From JAFIFT01 sp020051095 (GTDB lineage: Bacteria; Pseudomonadota; Gammaproteobacteria; Legionellales; Legionellaceae): a stretch of DNA of 64,000 nucleotides. Location: contig NZ_CAXMZT010000002.1 of the NCBI RefSeq assembly GCF_964199965.1, forward strand, positions 1 to 64,000, given 5' to 3'. Shown here in pieces: positions 1 to 8,206 of the stretch. The position numbers and the translations under genes are program-made. The first letter of the stretch is position 1, and every line of letters begins with the position of its first letter. A model generated the notes under the pieces. That model had not been told where the DNA came from, did not search any database, and saw nothing but the letters and a program-made list of their open reading frames with translations.

Positions 1-1260
1 ATTCACACTAAAGCTTATGGTATCACCAACAGTTGCATCGCCTCCCACACTGCCCGTGACATTAATTGTGCCTGCTGCTTCTGCGGCATTAACGATATCA
101 TCGGGGGTGATGGTATCAACACTGATAGAAGCGGATGCCGTGGTATCGACGGTATAGCTTTGCGTGCTAGTGGCCGTACCTGGGTTGCCAGCGAGATCGT
201 AGGTAGTAATGCTGCCATCAATTTGGCTATCGCCATCGGCGACCAACTCGCTTCCAGCCACATCAATGGCAAATTGTAAGCTGCCATCTAAGGTGCCGGT
301 ATAGTCTGTGCCATTGATAGTCAATGTCACGGTATCGCCTGCTTGTGCATCACCGCCAGCACTGCCTGTGATGGTTACCGTGCCGCCTGATTCTTGGGCA
401 TTGATGATATTATCGGCAGTCACATCATTGATGCTTAATGTAGGCACAGGTGCTGTGGTATCGACGATTACCGATATAGTATTGGAAATTGCGCTATTAC
501 CTGCCGCATCAGTCACAGTCGATCTAAATTGATAATCCCCATCGGCAAGGCCAGTTTGATTGGCCGTCGTTGCTGACCAGGTCGTACCCCCATCGGATGA
601 TAGCTCATAGCGGATGCTAGCTCCCGCTTCTTGGCCACTAGTGCTTAACTCAAATGTATTATCTTGGCTGATAAAATCAGTTCCACTGATGCCGGTGTCA
701 ATAAAGTTATTAAGAGATAATGTAGGCACTGGGGTTGAATTATCAACGATTCTTGTTTCTTCACCAACATCAGCTGCACTCCTATCATAAAAAAACACCT
801 GCAAAGGAGACTCTTGTGCATGTTGATAATAATTGGGATCTCTTCCCATCAGCTCAACTGAAACACTACCTGCCGTGTATAAAGGTTGGTAGACATAGAA
901 ATTACCGCCGCTGCCGAGTTCTGAATCCCCTGCAGCTGTTTCTTCGAGGATATCGAGTATATCTGATATGTCGGTTCCTTGGGCCCAGGCTTCTTCTTGA
1001 ATAATTTCTGCGAGTGTTTTGGCTTGTTTATTTTCAAATATTGGGGTGTGGCCTTCGAGTGGGTATGGGTAGTCTAAAGGTAATGCGTAAGGTAGTTGGT
1101 GATCGAGGTGGATAGTTGCGTTGCCGCTTAAAAGCACAAGAGTATCTTCAGGTCTTAATTCAGCACCTTGCTTTAGCATCCTTGAGTGACCTTCGACATC
1201 CGTTCTTATTAGTATTCCGTTTACTGTTTCGATGATGCCGTATTTTGAAAAGTCTGCCAC
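1..1260 (-). CDS. Large LapA-like surface adhesin, N-terminal part (cut by window edge)
   Basis: Open from a GTG codon at 1260 to the left edge (420 codons, no stop). GGAGG lies just upstream of the GTG. The first ~100 residues resemble the retention module of type I-secreted biofilm adhesins: a VNG-x-LIRTD strand, then a GAELRPEDTL strand. TAAG at residues 108-111, followed by GSGGNF, matches the di-alanine site cut by the periplasmic protease LapG. After a linker come Ig-like repeats; two consecutive VDTTA starts (465 and 150) are 315 bp (105 residues) apart. In known systems the module holds the adhesin in its outer-membrane TolC-like pore until c-di-GMP falls and LapG cuts it. The C-terminus with RTX or secretion signal, and any lapD/lapG/lapBCE genes, are outside the window. 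A generic Ig-repeat RTX protein is the alternative. Confidence 0.82.
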   Translation of the reverse strand, partial: MADFSKYGIIETVNGILIRTDVEGHSRMLKQGAELRPEDTLVLLSGNATIHLDHQLPYALPLDYPYPLEGHTPIFENKQAKTLAEIIQEEAWAQGTDISDILDILEETAAGDSELGSGGNFYVYQPLYTAGSVSVELMGRDPNYYQHAQESPLQVFFYDRSAADVGEETRIVDNSTPVPTLSLNNFIDTGISGTDFISQDNTFELSTSGQEAGASIRYELSSDGGTTWSATTANQTGLADGDYQFRSTVTDAAGNSAISNTISVIVDTTAPVPTLSINDVTADNIINAQESGGTVTITGSAGGDAQAGDTVTLTINGTDYTGTLDGSLQFAIDVAGSELVADGDSQIDGSITTYDLAGNPGTATSTQSYTVDTTASASISVDTITPDDIVNAAEAAGTINVTGSVGGDATVGDTISFSVN

Positions 1261-1517
1261 GTTACCTCCAAATACACATACCTCGTTTGAAGTATAGTAT
1301 ACATTTATTCATTTTGTGGAATATATATACACTTCTTAACGATTTTTTTTCACTCTCATCCTGATTGGGTGATTAAATTCATTATGATTGGATTGCCGTA
1401 ATGAGTAAATATGGGAATAGGAAAAGTTGCCTATTTGATTTAATCAGCTACCTTTTTCCTTTTTTTTAAACCAAATATATTAGTAAGCTCGTTAAATGAG
1501 GCCATACCAGGAAAGAA
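1261..1517. other. Intergenic region upstream of the adhesin
   Basis: AT-rich gap of about 257 bases between the adhesin start and the stop of the small acidic gene. The only clear signal is the GGAGG ribosome-binding site just upstream of the GTG at 1260. TATACT-like hexamers occur near 1295-1310 on the minus strand, but I could not pair one with a properly spaced -35 box. I see no coding potential in it. Confidence 0.4.
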
Positions 1518-1781
1518 TCATTCACCGGGCTTTGGCTCAGGAATATCGATTTCGAAAGGCGAAGGGGTTTTTCTATCTTCAATATCTTCAGCGATCTGAT
1601 CATTGGGAGTCGCAACGCCTAAGGTTTCGTTAAAGACGCCATCTCCTTTCATGTCGACCATATCCCCATTGTTATATAACATATCGCGAGTATCATCGTC
1701 TGTATCACCCGTCATTTTACTTAATTTTTCTTCTTCGAGGGTATTTTCAACCCCTTCCATTTTATTCTGATCATTGGCCAT
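1518..1781 (-). CDS. Small acidic protein of unknown function
   Basis: Predicted 87-residue protein, strongly acidic, with no signal peptide, membrane segment or cysteine. It is rich in Asp, Glu, Asn and Met and ends in a proline-rich PEPKPGE tail. I chose the ATG at 1781 rather than the upstream in-frame ATG at 1802 because GGGAGTG lies 4 nt before it. It lies between the diguanylate cyclase and the adhesin on the same strand, with gaps of about 170 and 257 bases, so co-transcription is uncertain. I do not recognise a family. Composition suggests a disordered cytosolic protein, which is inference only. Confidence 0.55.
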   Translation of the reverse strand: MANDQNKMEGVENTLEEEKLSKMTGDTDDDTRDMLYNNGDMVDMKGDGVFNETLGVATPNDQIAEDIEDRKTPSPFEIDIPEPKPGE

Positions 1782-1949
1782 GCGACACTCCCAAGCTTTC
1801 AATTATAGTATTATTATAGCTTGTAAATAACATACTTCTATTCTCCTTCTACCTAAATTTGAAGTTCAAGTGCCCAAAAGGCAGTTGATGGATTGCTCAG
1901 TAAGAATGACTATTAAGATAGGTTGCGAATCATGCTTTAGATGCTCAGT

Positions 1950-3527
1950 TTACAGCGAGCATACTTGATTGCGGCCATTTTTCTTAGCTTCATACAACGC
2001 CTTGTCAGCCCGTGCAAAAACAGATTCCAAGTCATCCTCTTCTACGATGCTTGCAAGCCCAAATGAAATGGTTACTTCCACAGGCTGCTTGCGATAAGAA
2101 AACTCCAGTTCATCGAGATCTTGTCTTAATTTATCCAGACGTTTATGCGCATCTTCTATGGGTGTTCGTTCAAAAACGATAACAAATTCTTCGCCGCCAT
2201 AGCGAGCAACAAAATCCACCGCTCGCAGGGATGATTTCATTAGCTCTGATGTCTTTTTGAGCACTTTATCGCCCGCTAGATGGCCATAGGTATCGTTAAC
2301 CAGTTTGAAGTGATCTAGGTCACCAATGGCAATAACTAATTGTCCAAAACCACGTTGCCAACGATGAAACGCCCCTTTGAGATGTTCTTCGTAGGCTGCC
2401 CGATTTGGTAAACCAGTTAAGCAGTCACGATTCATCAATTCCTCATGGAAGGAGATCAGTTTGCGCAATTCATCCGAATTCTCATGAGCCGTGACCAGTT
2501 GCTTTTTCAATGAGTTAATTTCTTTTTCATAATCGGACATTCTTTTCGCTTCCGAATCACGGAAATTCTCTATTTTTTTTCCAATTTTATTCAAGTGATT
2601 ATGAATAGCCAATGTCATATCTTCGACATTTTTATGGCCACTCATTTCCTGCTTGATGGCTGATATATCTTCAGAAATGCCTTTTTGTAGTTCCGAGCTT
2701 TTTTCAACAGTCGCTTCATTAAGATCTGCCTGAGCACTTAAAAATTTATCAAACGTCTCTAATTGGTGACTCAATTCATTTAGAAAACCCTTGAAGCGAT
2801 TTTGTTCGAGATGAAACGCTTGAATGACCAATTCTGAAATCGTATCAATGATAGAAACTAACTGTTTGGTTGAAATTGGCTTGGCAAATAGGTTGTTGAG
2901 TTGATCGGTTCTTTGAGCGAATGCTTCTGGCAAAGCCAAATTTTGGAGCAGTTCACGCAAACTATCGTTAATTGCTAGGGGCAATGAAGCGATTTCAGGA
3001 ATAGCTGGAGAGCTTTCCGTGATATCTAAGTCACTTTTTTCATCCAGATCACCCAATTTTGGTGATAAATTAGCCGCGACGTGAAAAATAAAACTATCCA
3101 ATTGTTTTAAATAATTATTGACGAGCAGTTTTTCAGAAACATCCTCATCGTCTAGCAAAGCTTGAAGTTTAAAAAATTTTTGTTGATATTCTTTATTGAG
3201 ATCGAGGCGATCAAGCACAGAGAGCGATTGGCGACATAATCGTTTTAATTGCGCCCGCGAGTTCTGCTTTTTTTTCTCCATAGACTGCATCATATCATTA
3301 AGAAGATGCAAGCGATGATTAATTGCAACGGAACCTTTGTGTTCATGTACTTCCGTTCGTAACGCTTTTAATTGCGTATCTAACTCATCATACATGCCTT
3401 GTGGGAGGGTACTTAGTTGATCGATGGTTGTTTTTAATACATCAATTTCCGATTGCAGACCCTGACATTTCGTTTCATATCGATTGATGGTATTAATTAT
3501 CTTTTTCTTAAAGTCTTGATCAACCAT
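1950..3527 (-). CDS. GGDEF diguanylate cyclase with long coiled-coil N-terminus
   Basis: About 525 residues. The first ~350 are soluble, helical and coiled-coil-like with no membrane segment. The C-terminal ~165 are a complete GGDEF domain opening with DCLTGLPNR. The active-site motif is GGEEF (about 444-448). An RAVD at about 435-438, exactly five residues upstream, matches the RxxD inhibitory I-site, so the enzyme should make c-di-GMP from two GTP and be product-inhibited. The ATG at 3527 is preferred because AAGGAAG sits 4-5 nt upstream; in-frame starts at 3566 and 3575 lack such a site. No EAL domain is present. It lies about 0.7 kb upstream of the retention-module adhesin on the same strand, and c-di-GMP controls release of adhesins of that type in known systems. 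Confidence 0.9.
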   Translation of the reverse strand: MVDQDFKKKIINTINRYETKCQGLQSEIDVLKTTIDQLSTLPQGMYDELDTQLKALRTEVHEHKGSVAINHRLHLLNDMMQSMEKKKQNSRAQLKRLCRQSLSVLDRLDLNKEYQQKFFKLQALLDDEDVSEKLLVNNYLKQLDSFIFHVAANLSPKLGDLDEKSDLDITESSPAIPEIASLPLAINDSLRELLQNLALPEAFAQRTDQLNNLFAKPISTKQLVSIIDTISELVIQAFHLEQNRFKGFLNELSHQLETFDKFLSAQADLNEATVEKSSELQKGISEDISAIKQEMSGHKNVEDMTLAIHNHLNKIGKKIENFRDSEAKRMSDYEKEINSLKKQLVTAHENSDELRKLISFHEELMNRDCLTGLPNRAAYEEHLKGAFHRWQRGFGQLVIAIGDLDHFKLVNDTYGHLAGDKVLKKTSELMKSSLRAVDFVARYGGEEFVIVFERTPIEDAHKRLDKLRQDLDELEFSYRKQPVEVTISFGLASIVEEDDLESVFARADKALYEAKKNGRNQVCSL

Positions 3528-3617
3528 AAAGCTTCCTTTCAAATTTGACGTGTCATTCTTATCCATAAGCACCACTCTATTTTAAATAGTGTCTATTTAA
3601 CAAATCCTTGTAAAATT

Positions 3618-3881
3618 TTAGCCTCGCTTTGCTTTTGCCATCGCAATTAGTAACTCAGCATGCGAACCGTCACATAGAGGTGCTGACTGACTCTTTCGAC
3701 AATTACAAAATAGCACCGTATCATCATATGGCAATTGATAACTGATTGATTGATTACAACCCTCTTTATTATCACAAAAGGGTAAATTTTTACTTTCGCC
3801 ACAGCCACACCATTGATAAATTTTATTTGCTTTCACTTCCACGCATACCGGCATGGGGAGAGGCATGTCCTTATCTCTCAA
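3618..3881 (-). CDS. Tandem CDGSH-type iron-sulfur protein
   Basis: 87 residues with two CDGSH-like modules. The second is canonical: C-N-C, then seven residues to a proline, then CDGSH, giving the three Cys and one His that bind a [2Fe-2S] cluster. The first has C-G-C-G-E-S and PFCDNKEGC, keeping the cysteines but with Asn-Lys where Gly-Ser-His is expected, so the His ligand is missing or replaced. Small bacterial proteins with two such modules are known, and their roles in redox or iron homeostasis are poorly defined. Translation could also begin at the second Met (MPLPMP). It lies just downstream of the 4125 gene's divergent promoter region and is followed by the diguanylate cyclase only by convergence of direction, not by overlap. 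Confidence 0.85.
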   Translation of the reverse strand: MRDKDMPLPMPVCVEVKANKIYQWCGCGESKNLPFCDNKEGCNQSISYQLPYDDTVLFCNCRKSQSAPLCDGSHAELLIAMAKAKRG

Positions 3882-4016
3882 TGGTCACTCCTTTTGACGG
3901 GTTCCTTTTTAAAATATAGCAGATAATCGAATCAAGTGAGGTAAAATTTTCCTTAAATTTAAAAAATCATTCTTAGAATTCTGTTGTCAATAAATGATTT
4001 TTTTCGGTTCTTTTGA

Positions 4017-4045
4017 TTGCATTTATACTCACTATGAATTATAAT
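4017..4045 (+). promoter_or_regulatory. Sigma70-type promoter for the 4125 gene
   Basis: TTGCAT at 4017-4022 and TATAAT at 4040-4045 are separated by exactly 17 nt. This is a near-consensus -35/-10 pair. Transcription would start near 4052, leaving a 5' leader of about 73 nt before the ATG at 4125. Confidence 0.65.
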
Positions 4046-4124
4046 CGGTCACTCTATTGCTATCGGTTCGATAGACCCTTGTAACAACCAAGCATCTTCT
4101 TGATTTTCTCTTTGGAGTATTTTT

Positions 4125-4580
4125 ATGACAACCATTATTAGACCGTTCATTGAACAATCAAATTCTGACTATTTTAAAACGACAACACACCGCTTCAATA
4201 ATCTATTCACCCCGATTCAATCGACATCATGGAAACAGTCAGATCTTACTGCTTATGTGGCAACTCCTTTAATTGATACATTTGTGTTAGAACCAATATT
4301 CGCAATTGATTCAAGTATCCATTTACTCAATGCAGCGGCATCCTTTGTGAAGGCACTACATCTTTGGACAATGAATCAACAAGACACGACTAAATTGATT
4401 GATTGGGAAACGTCAAGGGAATTGGGTATAGCCTGGAGTCATTTTGAAGGCTGTGTTTCTGCACTCGTTGCAAATACCTTAAATGCGATTCTTAGTATTA
4501 TTGCACTACTTACTCGACCCATTGCTAGCCTTGTGCAAGCTATATTACCTGAAGACCGATCTGAATTCAGCTTTCAGTGA
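4125..4580 (+). CDS. Hypothetical protein, 151 residues
   Basis: I do not recognise a family. There is no signal peptide. The C-terminal third contains a hydrophobic run (about 111-143) that could be a membrane segment or amphipathic hairpin, followed by a charged tail. The middle is rich in Ala, Leu, Phe and Trp. GGAG lies 8 nt before the ATG, and an unusually good promoter precedes the gene. It is the only (+) gene in the first 19 kb, set between oppositely directed genes, so it is probably monocistronic. Strong predicted expression with no recognisable domain makes a lineage-specific role plausible, but the function is unknown. Confidence 0.6.
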   Translation: MTTIIRPFIEQSNSDYFKTTTHRFNNLFTPIQSTSWKQSDLTAYVATPLIDTFVLEPIFAIDSSIHLLNAAASFVKALHLWTMNQQDTTKLIDWETSRELGIAWSHFEGCVSALVANTLNAILSIIALLTRPIASLVQAILPEDRSEFSFQ

Positions 4581-4638
4581 TAACTCTCAATTTTTCCGCG
4601 GGCTATTTTAATCTGGCCCGCAATACTGGACACGTAAT

Positions 4639-5073
4639 TTAACCATTAGAGATATACCTTTCCAACTGATCGACGGTTTGTTGCATGGTTTGTAACATAT
4701 GGAATAGGATATCGCCTTGTGAAAGAATTGCTACCACTTTCCCTTCTTCTTCGACTAAAATATGACGACGCTTAGTACTGGTAATGGTACTTATCGCCTT
4801 TTCGACCGTGGCCTCGATGGGCAGAATGGATATGCTCGAACACATAACGTCTGATGCTTTTATTTTCTCTGCGTCACAGCGACGAAACAAACATTTGCGC
4901 ACGAGATCCCGCTCTGACACAATCCCTTGAATATTTGACTCATCCCAAACGACTAGTGCGCCAATATCATTGCTAACCATTAAATCACAGCATTGTTGGA
5001 CATTGACATCGGGTAAAATGAATATCATTTCACGGCGTGGTTTGGGGAGAAGTGCAGCTAGAATATCAGCCAT
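4639..5073 (-). CDS. Tandem CBS-domain protein
   Basis: 144 residues holding two CBS motifs and little else. The first contains SNDIGALVVWDE-SNIQGIVSERDLVRK and the second TSTKRRHILVEEEGKVVAILSQGD, both ending in the usual G-x-(V/I)-(S/T)-x-x-D pattern. Such stand-alone pairs usually bind adenine nucleotides and act as small energy or redox sensors. The start at 5073 (MADIL) is preferred, with AAGG about 8 nt upstream; a GTG three codons earlier is possible. There is no catalytic domain and no obvious partner next to it. The specific ligand cannot be told from sequence. Confidence 0.85.
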   Translation of the reverse strand: MADILAALLPKPRREMIFILPDVNVQQCCDLMVSNDIGALVVWDESNIQGIVSERDLVRKCLFRRCDAEKIKASDVMCSSISILPIEATVEKAISTITSTKRRHILVEEEGKVVAILSQGDILFHMLQTMQQTVDQLERYISNG

Positions 5074-5137
5074 GATGAACACCTTAGAGAAACGAATTTA
5101 CTCTATAACTATAGCACAGACTGATTTGCAGATAGAG

Positions 5138-5159
5138 ATCCTCCGCTTGAGCGGAGGAT
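5138..5159 (-). terminator. Hairpin downstream of the glycine-zipper lipoprotein
   Basis: Perfect 9-bp GC-rich stem (5138-5146 with 5151-5159) and a TTGA loop, about 36 nt after the stop of the lipoprotein gene on the minus strand. No clear U-run follows, so it may be a weak terminator or an mRNA-stabilising hairpin. Confidence 0.4.
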
Positions 5160-5194
5160 TGTCATAACGGTAACTAAATTAAATTTTCGATCGT

Positions 5195-5644
5195 TTAACT
5201 AACCACTTTCCAAGAACCATCAGCCTGGCGGCATGCCTTGCCATATATTTGCTCGGAACGGCCGCCTATTTTTGCTTCGGTGACATATTCACGACAAGGT
5301 TGATGTTGACGGTAATAAGTTCTTGTTGTCTTCACAGCATAATGATTGCCAGAATCTGGATTATGCCAACGAACAGTTCGACCTGTGGGTGCCGTTTCAA
5401 GTGCTTGTTGCATCTGCAATTGGTCCTGTTTGTCCATGCTGCGGCCAACTTTTCCACCCAAGAAGGCACCCGCTATAGCACCAACACCGGTCGCAAGAAC
5501 ACGACCTGATCCGCCACCAATTTGGTTACCCAAAATCCCGCCGGCAATCCCTCCAGCAACCGTACCAACGCCTTCATTGTTCATCTCAGCACATGAGGTG
5601 AGTAGTAAGGCGGAACAGAAAACTGCAATAACACTTTTGTTCAT
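5195..5644 (-). CDS. Glycine-zipper 17-kDa surface-antigen lipoprotein (RT0821/Lpp0805 type)
   Basis: 149 residues. A lipoprotein signal ends in LLLTSC, with lipidation expected at the Cys. Two Gly-rich segments (GTVAGGIAGGILGNQIGG and GVGAIAGAFLGGKVG) form the glycine-zipper 2TM region typical of 17-kDa antigens. A C-terminal beta-rich domain follows with HNPDSGNHYAV, a CREY motif and YGKACRQADGSWKVV. This layout matches the rickettsial 17-kDa antigen and its Legionella relatives, outer-membrane lipoproteins of unclear function. The ATG at 5644 is favoured over a GTG two codons earlier. The two C-terminal cysteines (in CREY and GKAC) could form a disulfide in the periplasm. Confidence 0.85.
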   Translation of the reverse strand: MNKSVIAVFCSALLLTSCAEMNNEGVGTVAGGIAGGILGNQIGGGSGRVLATGVGAIAGAFLGGKVGRSMDKQDQLQMQQALETAPTGRTVRWHNPDSGNHYAVKTTRTYYRQHQPCREYVTEAKIGGRSEQIYGKACRQADGSWKVVS

Positions 5645-5726
5645 TATCACACCTTTAAAATATTGAAAATTCAGAGCGGCATAATATCACCAATCCGGAC
5701 AAATGTGTACCTATCTAGCATATTTT

Positions 5727-6818
5727 TTAACTAGAAATTTCACTTGGCTCTACGCGATGTTGGAACTGACACAGTAGTTCATAACTGATTGTACCCGCCC
5801 AATCAGCCACCCTGTCAATGGGTATTTGACTCCCCCATAATTCGACACTATCGCCAACGTTGATATTGGTAAGCTCCGAGATGTCTATCGCCATCATGTC
5901 CATGGATACTCGGCCAACAATGGGTGCCAGCTGATTACCAATAGCAACTTGCGCTTGATGACTAATATGGCGGGGATAGCCATCACCATAACCAACTGCA
6001 GCAATCGCAATATGACTTTTTTTGTTGGCTTGCCAGGTAGCCCCATAACCCACTGTTTCCCCGGCGTTAATGCTTTTCATTGCCATAATCTGACTCGTAA
6101 AAAAAGCGACGGGTTTTAATCCTAACTCTGATGCCAATTTACCAGAGATTGGAGAGCCACCGTATAACATAATGCCAGGACGAACCATATCATAATGATT
6201 ATGACTAGCATCGATAATCGCGCCAGAATTGGAAATGCTATAGACAAAATTTGGGCCCAGAAATGCTTTAATCGCTTCAAATTGATCGATTTGATAACGG
6301 TTTAAAGGATGATTAGGCTCATCCGCGCAAGCAAAGTGACTCACGACTCCAATCGGCCTATCCACATGGGGGCTCATAGATAAACGCTCAATCGCATTCG
6401 GAACGTCTTCTGGTGCAATCCCTAAGCGATGCATTCCCGTATCGACTTTTAACCAGCATCGAATACGCTTGCTAAAGCGCTGGGATAAAAATTGTTGTAG
6501 CTGTTGTTCACTATGAATGACTAATTCAAAGCCATAGTTTTCGATATAGTGGTAATCCTGGGATGAAAAAACACCTTGAAACAGGATACAGGGTGTTTGA
6601 TAACCCATTTGTCGAATCACTATCGCTTCATTAACGCACGCTACACCAAGAGCATCAACTTGGTCATGCAATACTGGAAGAACCGATTGCAAACCACAAC
6701 CATACGCATTCGCTTTTACCATGGCAGCTATTTTACTGCTTGGTGCCAATTGTTTAACCATGTCAAGGTTATGGTTAAGACTTGATTGGTCAACATAAAG
6801 GCTTGTCCTTCTAGTCAT
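5727..6818 (-). CDS. alr: Alanine racemase
   Basis: 363 residues, the normal length. It interconverts L- and D-alanine with PLP to supply peptidoglycan synthesis in the cytoplasm. MVKANAYGCG carries the PLP lysine at about 35, and VGYGDGYPR carries the catalytic tyrosine of the C-terminal domain at about 277. ETVGYGATW and GRVSMDMMAID are also family motifs. Its ATG overlaps the dnaB stop by one base (TAATG), so translation is probably coupled. The dnaB-alr order is common in proteobacteria. Nothing is unusual about it. Confidence 0.96.
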   Translation of the reverse strand: MTRRTSLYVDQSSLNHNLDMVKQLAPSSKIAAMVKANAYGCGLQSVLPVLHDQVDALGVACVNEAIVIRQMGYQTPCILFQGVFSSQDYHYIENYGFELVIHSEQQLQQFLSQRFSKRIRCWLKVDTGMHRLGIAPEDVPNAIERLSMSPHVDRPIGVVSHFACADEPNHPLNRYQIDQFEAIKAFLGPNFVYSISNSGAIIDASHNHYDMVRPGIMLYGGSPISGKLASELGLKPVAFFTSQIMAMKSINAGETVGYGATWQANKKSHIAIAAVGYGDGYPRHISHQAQVAIGNQLAPIVGRVSMDMMAIDISELTNINVGDSVELWGSQIPIDRVADWAGTISYELLCQFQHRVEPSEISS

Positions 6819-8206
6819 TATTCCATCTCTTGATAACCACTGAACGCTAAATCTTCGAACTTGGTGTATTGGCCCAAGAACGCTACACGTGCGCGACCGA
6901 TAGGACCGTTTCTTTGCTTAGCGATGATAATTTCTGCGACACCTTTATCAGGAGAATCTTCATTATAGACTTCATCCCGATAAATAAAGCAAATCAAATC
7001 AGCGTCCTGTTCGATGGCGCCTGATTCACGCAAATCGGACATAACAGGCCGCTTGTCTTGTCGTTGTTCAAGGCTTCGATTCAGCTGAGATAGCGCAACA
7101 ACCGGTACGCTTAATTCTTTAGCCAAGCTCTTTAAGCTTCGAGAAATTTCTGAAATTTCGGCCGTCCTGCTCTCCGCCTTAAAACCTGGTACCTTCATCA
7201 ATTGCAAATAGTCGACAACGATTAAACCTAATGAGCCATGTTCTTTTGCCAAACGACGGGCCCGTGAACGCATTTCACTTGGGCTTAATGCGGGTGTGTC
7301 ATCAATAAATAATGGCGCTTCGGAAAGCATGTGTACTGCCGATGTCACTCTTGGCCAATCATCATCTTCTAGTTTGCCAGTTCGTATACGGTTTTGATCA
7401 ATACGCCCCAATGAAGACATCATTCTCATTGCAAGCGAGTCAGCAGGCATTTCCATTGAAAAAACGAGCACATTCGCCTTTTCTTGAATCGCTGCATGTT
7501 CAGCCATATTCATTACTAAGGTTGTTTTACCCATGGAAGGCCGACCTGCCACGATGACTAAATCCGATGATTGTAGGCCGGAGGTGAGGTTGTCGACGTC
7601 TTTGAGTCCCGTTGATAATCCAGTAAGGGCATCACCGGATTGATATAATGCATCGATTTTCTCAACAGCACGAACCAAAATATGCTTAATGCTTTCCGGG
7701 CCACCATCGCCCCCTGTTTGTTCAGCGATGGCAAACACTTTCGTTTCGGCACGATCCAAGAGCGTAGCAACATCATCGCCAGCTGGATTATATGCATTAT
7801 CTGCAATTTCATTCGCTACTTCAATTAATTGACGTTGAACCGATTTTTCACGAACAATATTGGCATATGCTGAAACATTGGCAACGCTAGGCGTGTTATT
7901 AGCCAGCTCAAAAAGATACGTTTCGCCACCCGCATCGTCTAATTCGTCTTTGGTTTTGAGGATGTTAAGGAGTGTGACCACATCAAACGGTTGCTCTTTT
8001 CGCACTAAGTCTTCGATGGCGCGAAAAATGACTCGGTGTTCGCCTCGATAAAAATCCTTTTCACATAATTGGGCACTGATTTTATCCCAAACTTGGTTAT
8101 CCAGCAGTAATCCCCCCAAGATTGATTGTTCCGCTTCAATGGAATGGGGTGGGCGTTTTAAAGCTTCTGCTTGACTTGTGGGCCTTGTTGCTAACTCAAC
8201 CATCAT
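6818..8206 (-). CDS. dnaB: Replicative DNA helicase
   Basis: 462 residues, the full DnaB length. The N-terminal helical domain has PPHSIEAEQSILGGLLLD. The RecA-like domain has Walker A GRPSMGKTT (about 221-229), the DYLQLM Walker B region, LSQLNRSLEQR and the DLRESGAIEQDAD motif. It unwinds DNA ahead of the replisome as a hexamer and recruits primase. No intein is present. Two consecutive ATG codons begin the frame and no strong ribosome-binding site is visible, so the exact first Met is open. alr follows with a one-base overlap. Confidence 0.97.
   Translation of the reverse strand: MMVELATRPTSQAEALKRPPHSIEAEQSILGGLLLDNQVWDKISAQLCEKDFYRGEHRVIFRAIEDLVRKEQPFDVVTLLNILKTKDELDDAGGETYLFELANNTPSVANVSAYANIVREKSVQRQLIEVANEIADNAYNPAGDDVATLLDRAETKVFAIAEQTGGDGGPESIKHILVRAVEKIDALYQSGDALTGLSTGLKDVDNLTSGLQSSDLVIVAGRPSMGKTTLVMNMAEHAAIQEKANVLVFSMEMPADSLAMRMMSSLGRIDQNRIRTGKLEDDDWPRVTSAVHMLSEAPLFIDDTPALSPSEMRSRARRLAKEHGSLGLIVVDYLQLMKVPGFKAESRTAEISEISRSLKSLAKELSVPVVALSQLNRSLEQRQDKRPVMSDLRESGAIEQDADLICFIYRDEVYNEDSPDKGVAEIIIAKQRNGPIGRARVAFLGQYTKFEDLAFSGYQEME

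Noticed and set aside
308..532. Short plus-strand frames across the adhesin region
   Set aside because: The minus-strand frame is open over all 1260 bases and shows the recurring Ig-like repeat; the others are shadows.
1420..1467. Hairpin followed by eight T on the plus strand, resembling an sRNA terminator
   Set aside because: The stem is short and A/T-rich with a bulge and a 25-nt loop, and there is no upstream plus-strand promoter or gene to end. Probably chance in AT-rich DNA.
4598..4621. Hairpin between the converging 4125 gene and CBS gene
   Set aside because: Only a 6-bp stem with a 12-nt loop and no T-run in either direction; too weak to call a terminator.
5249..5666. Two overlapping plus-strand frames opposite the glycine-zipper lipoprotein
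   Set aside because: The minus-strand protein has a lipobox and a complete known domain; the opposite frames have no start signals or recognisable sequence.
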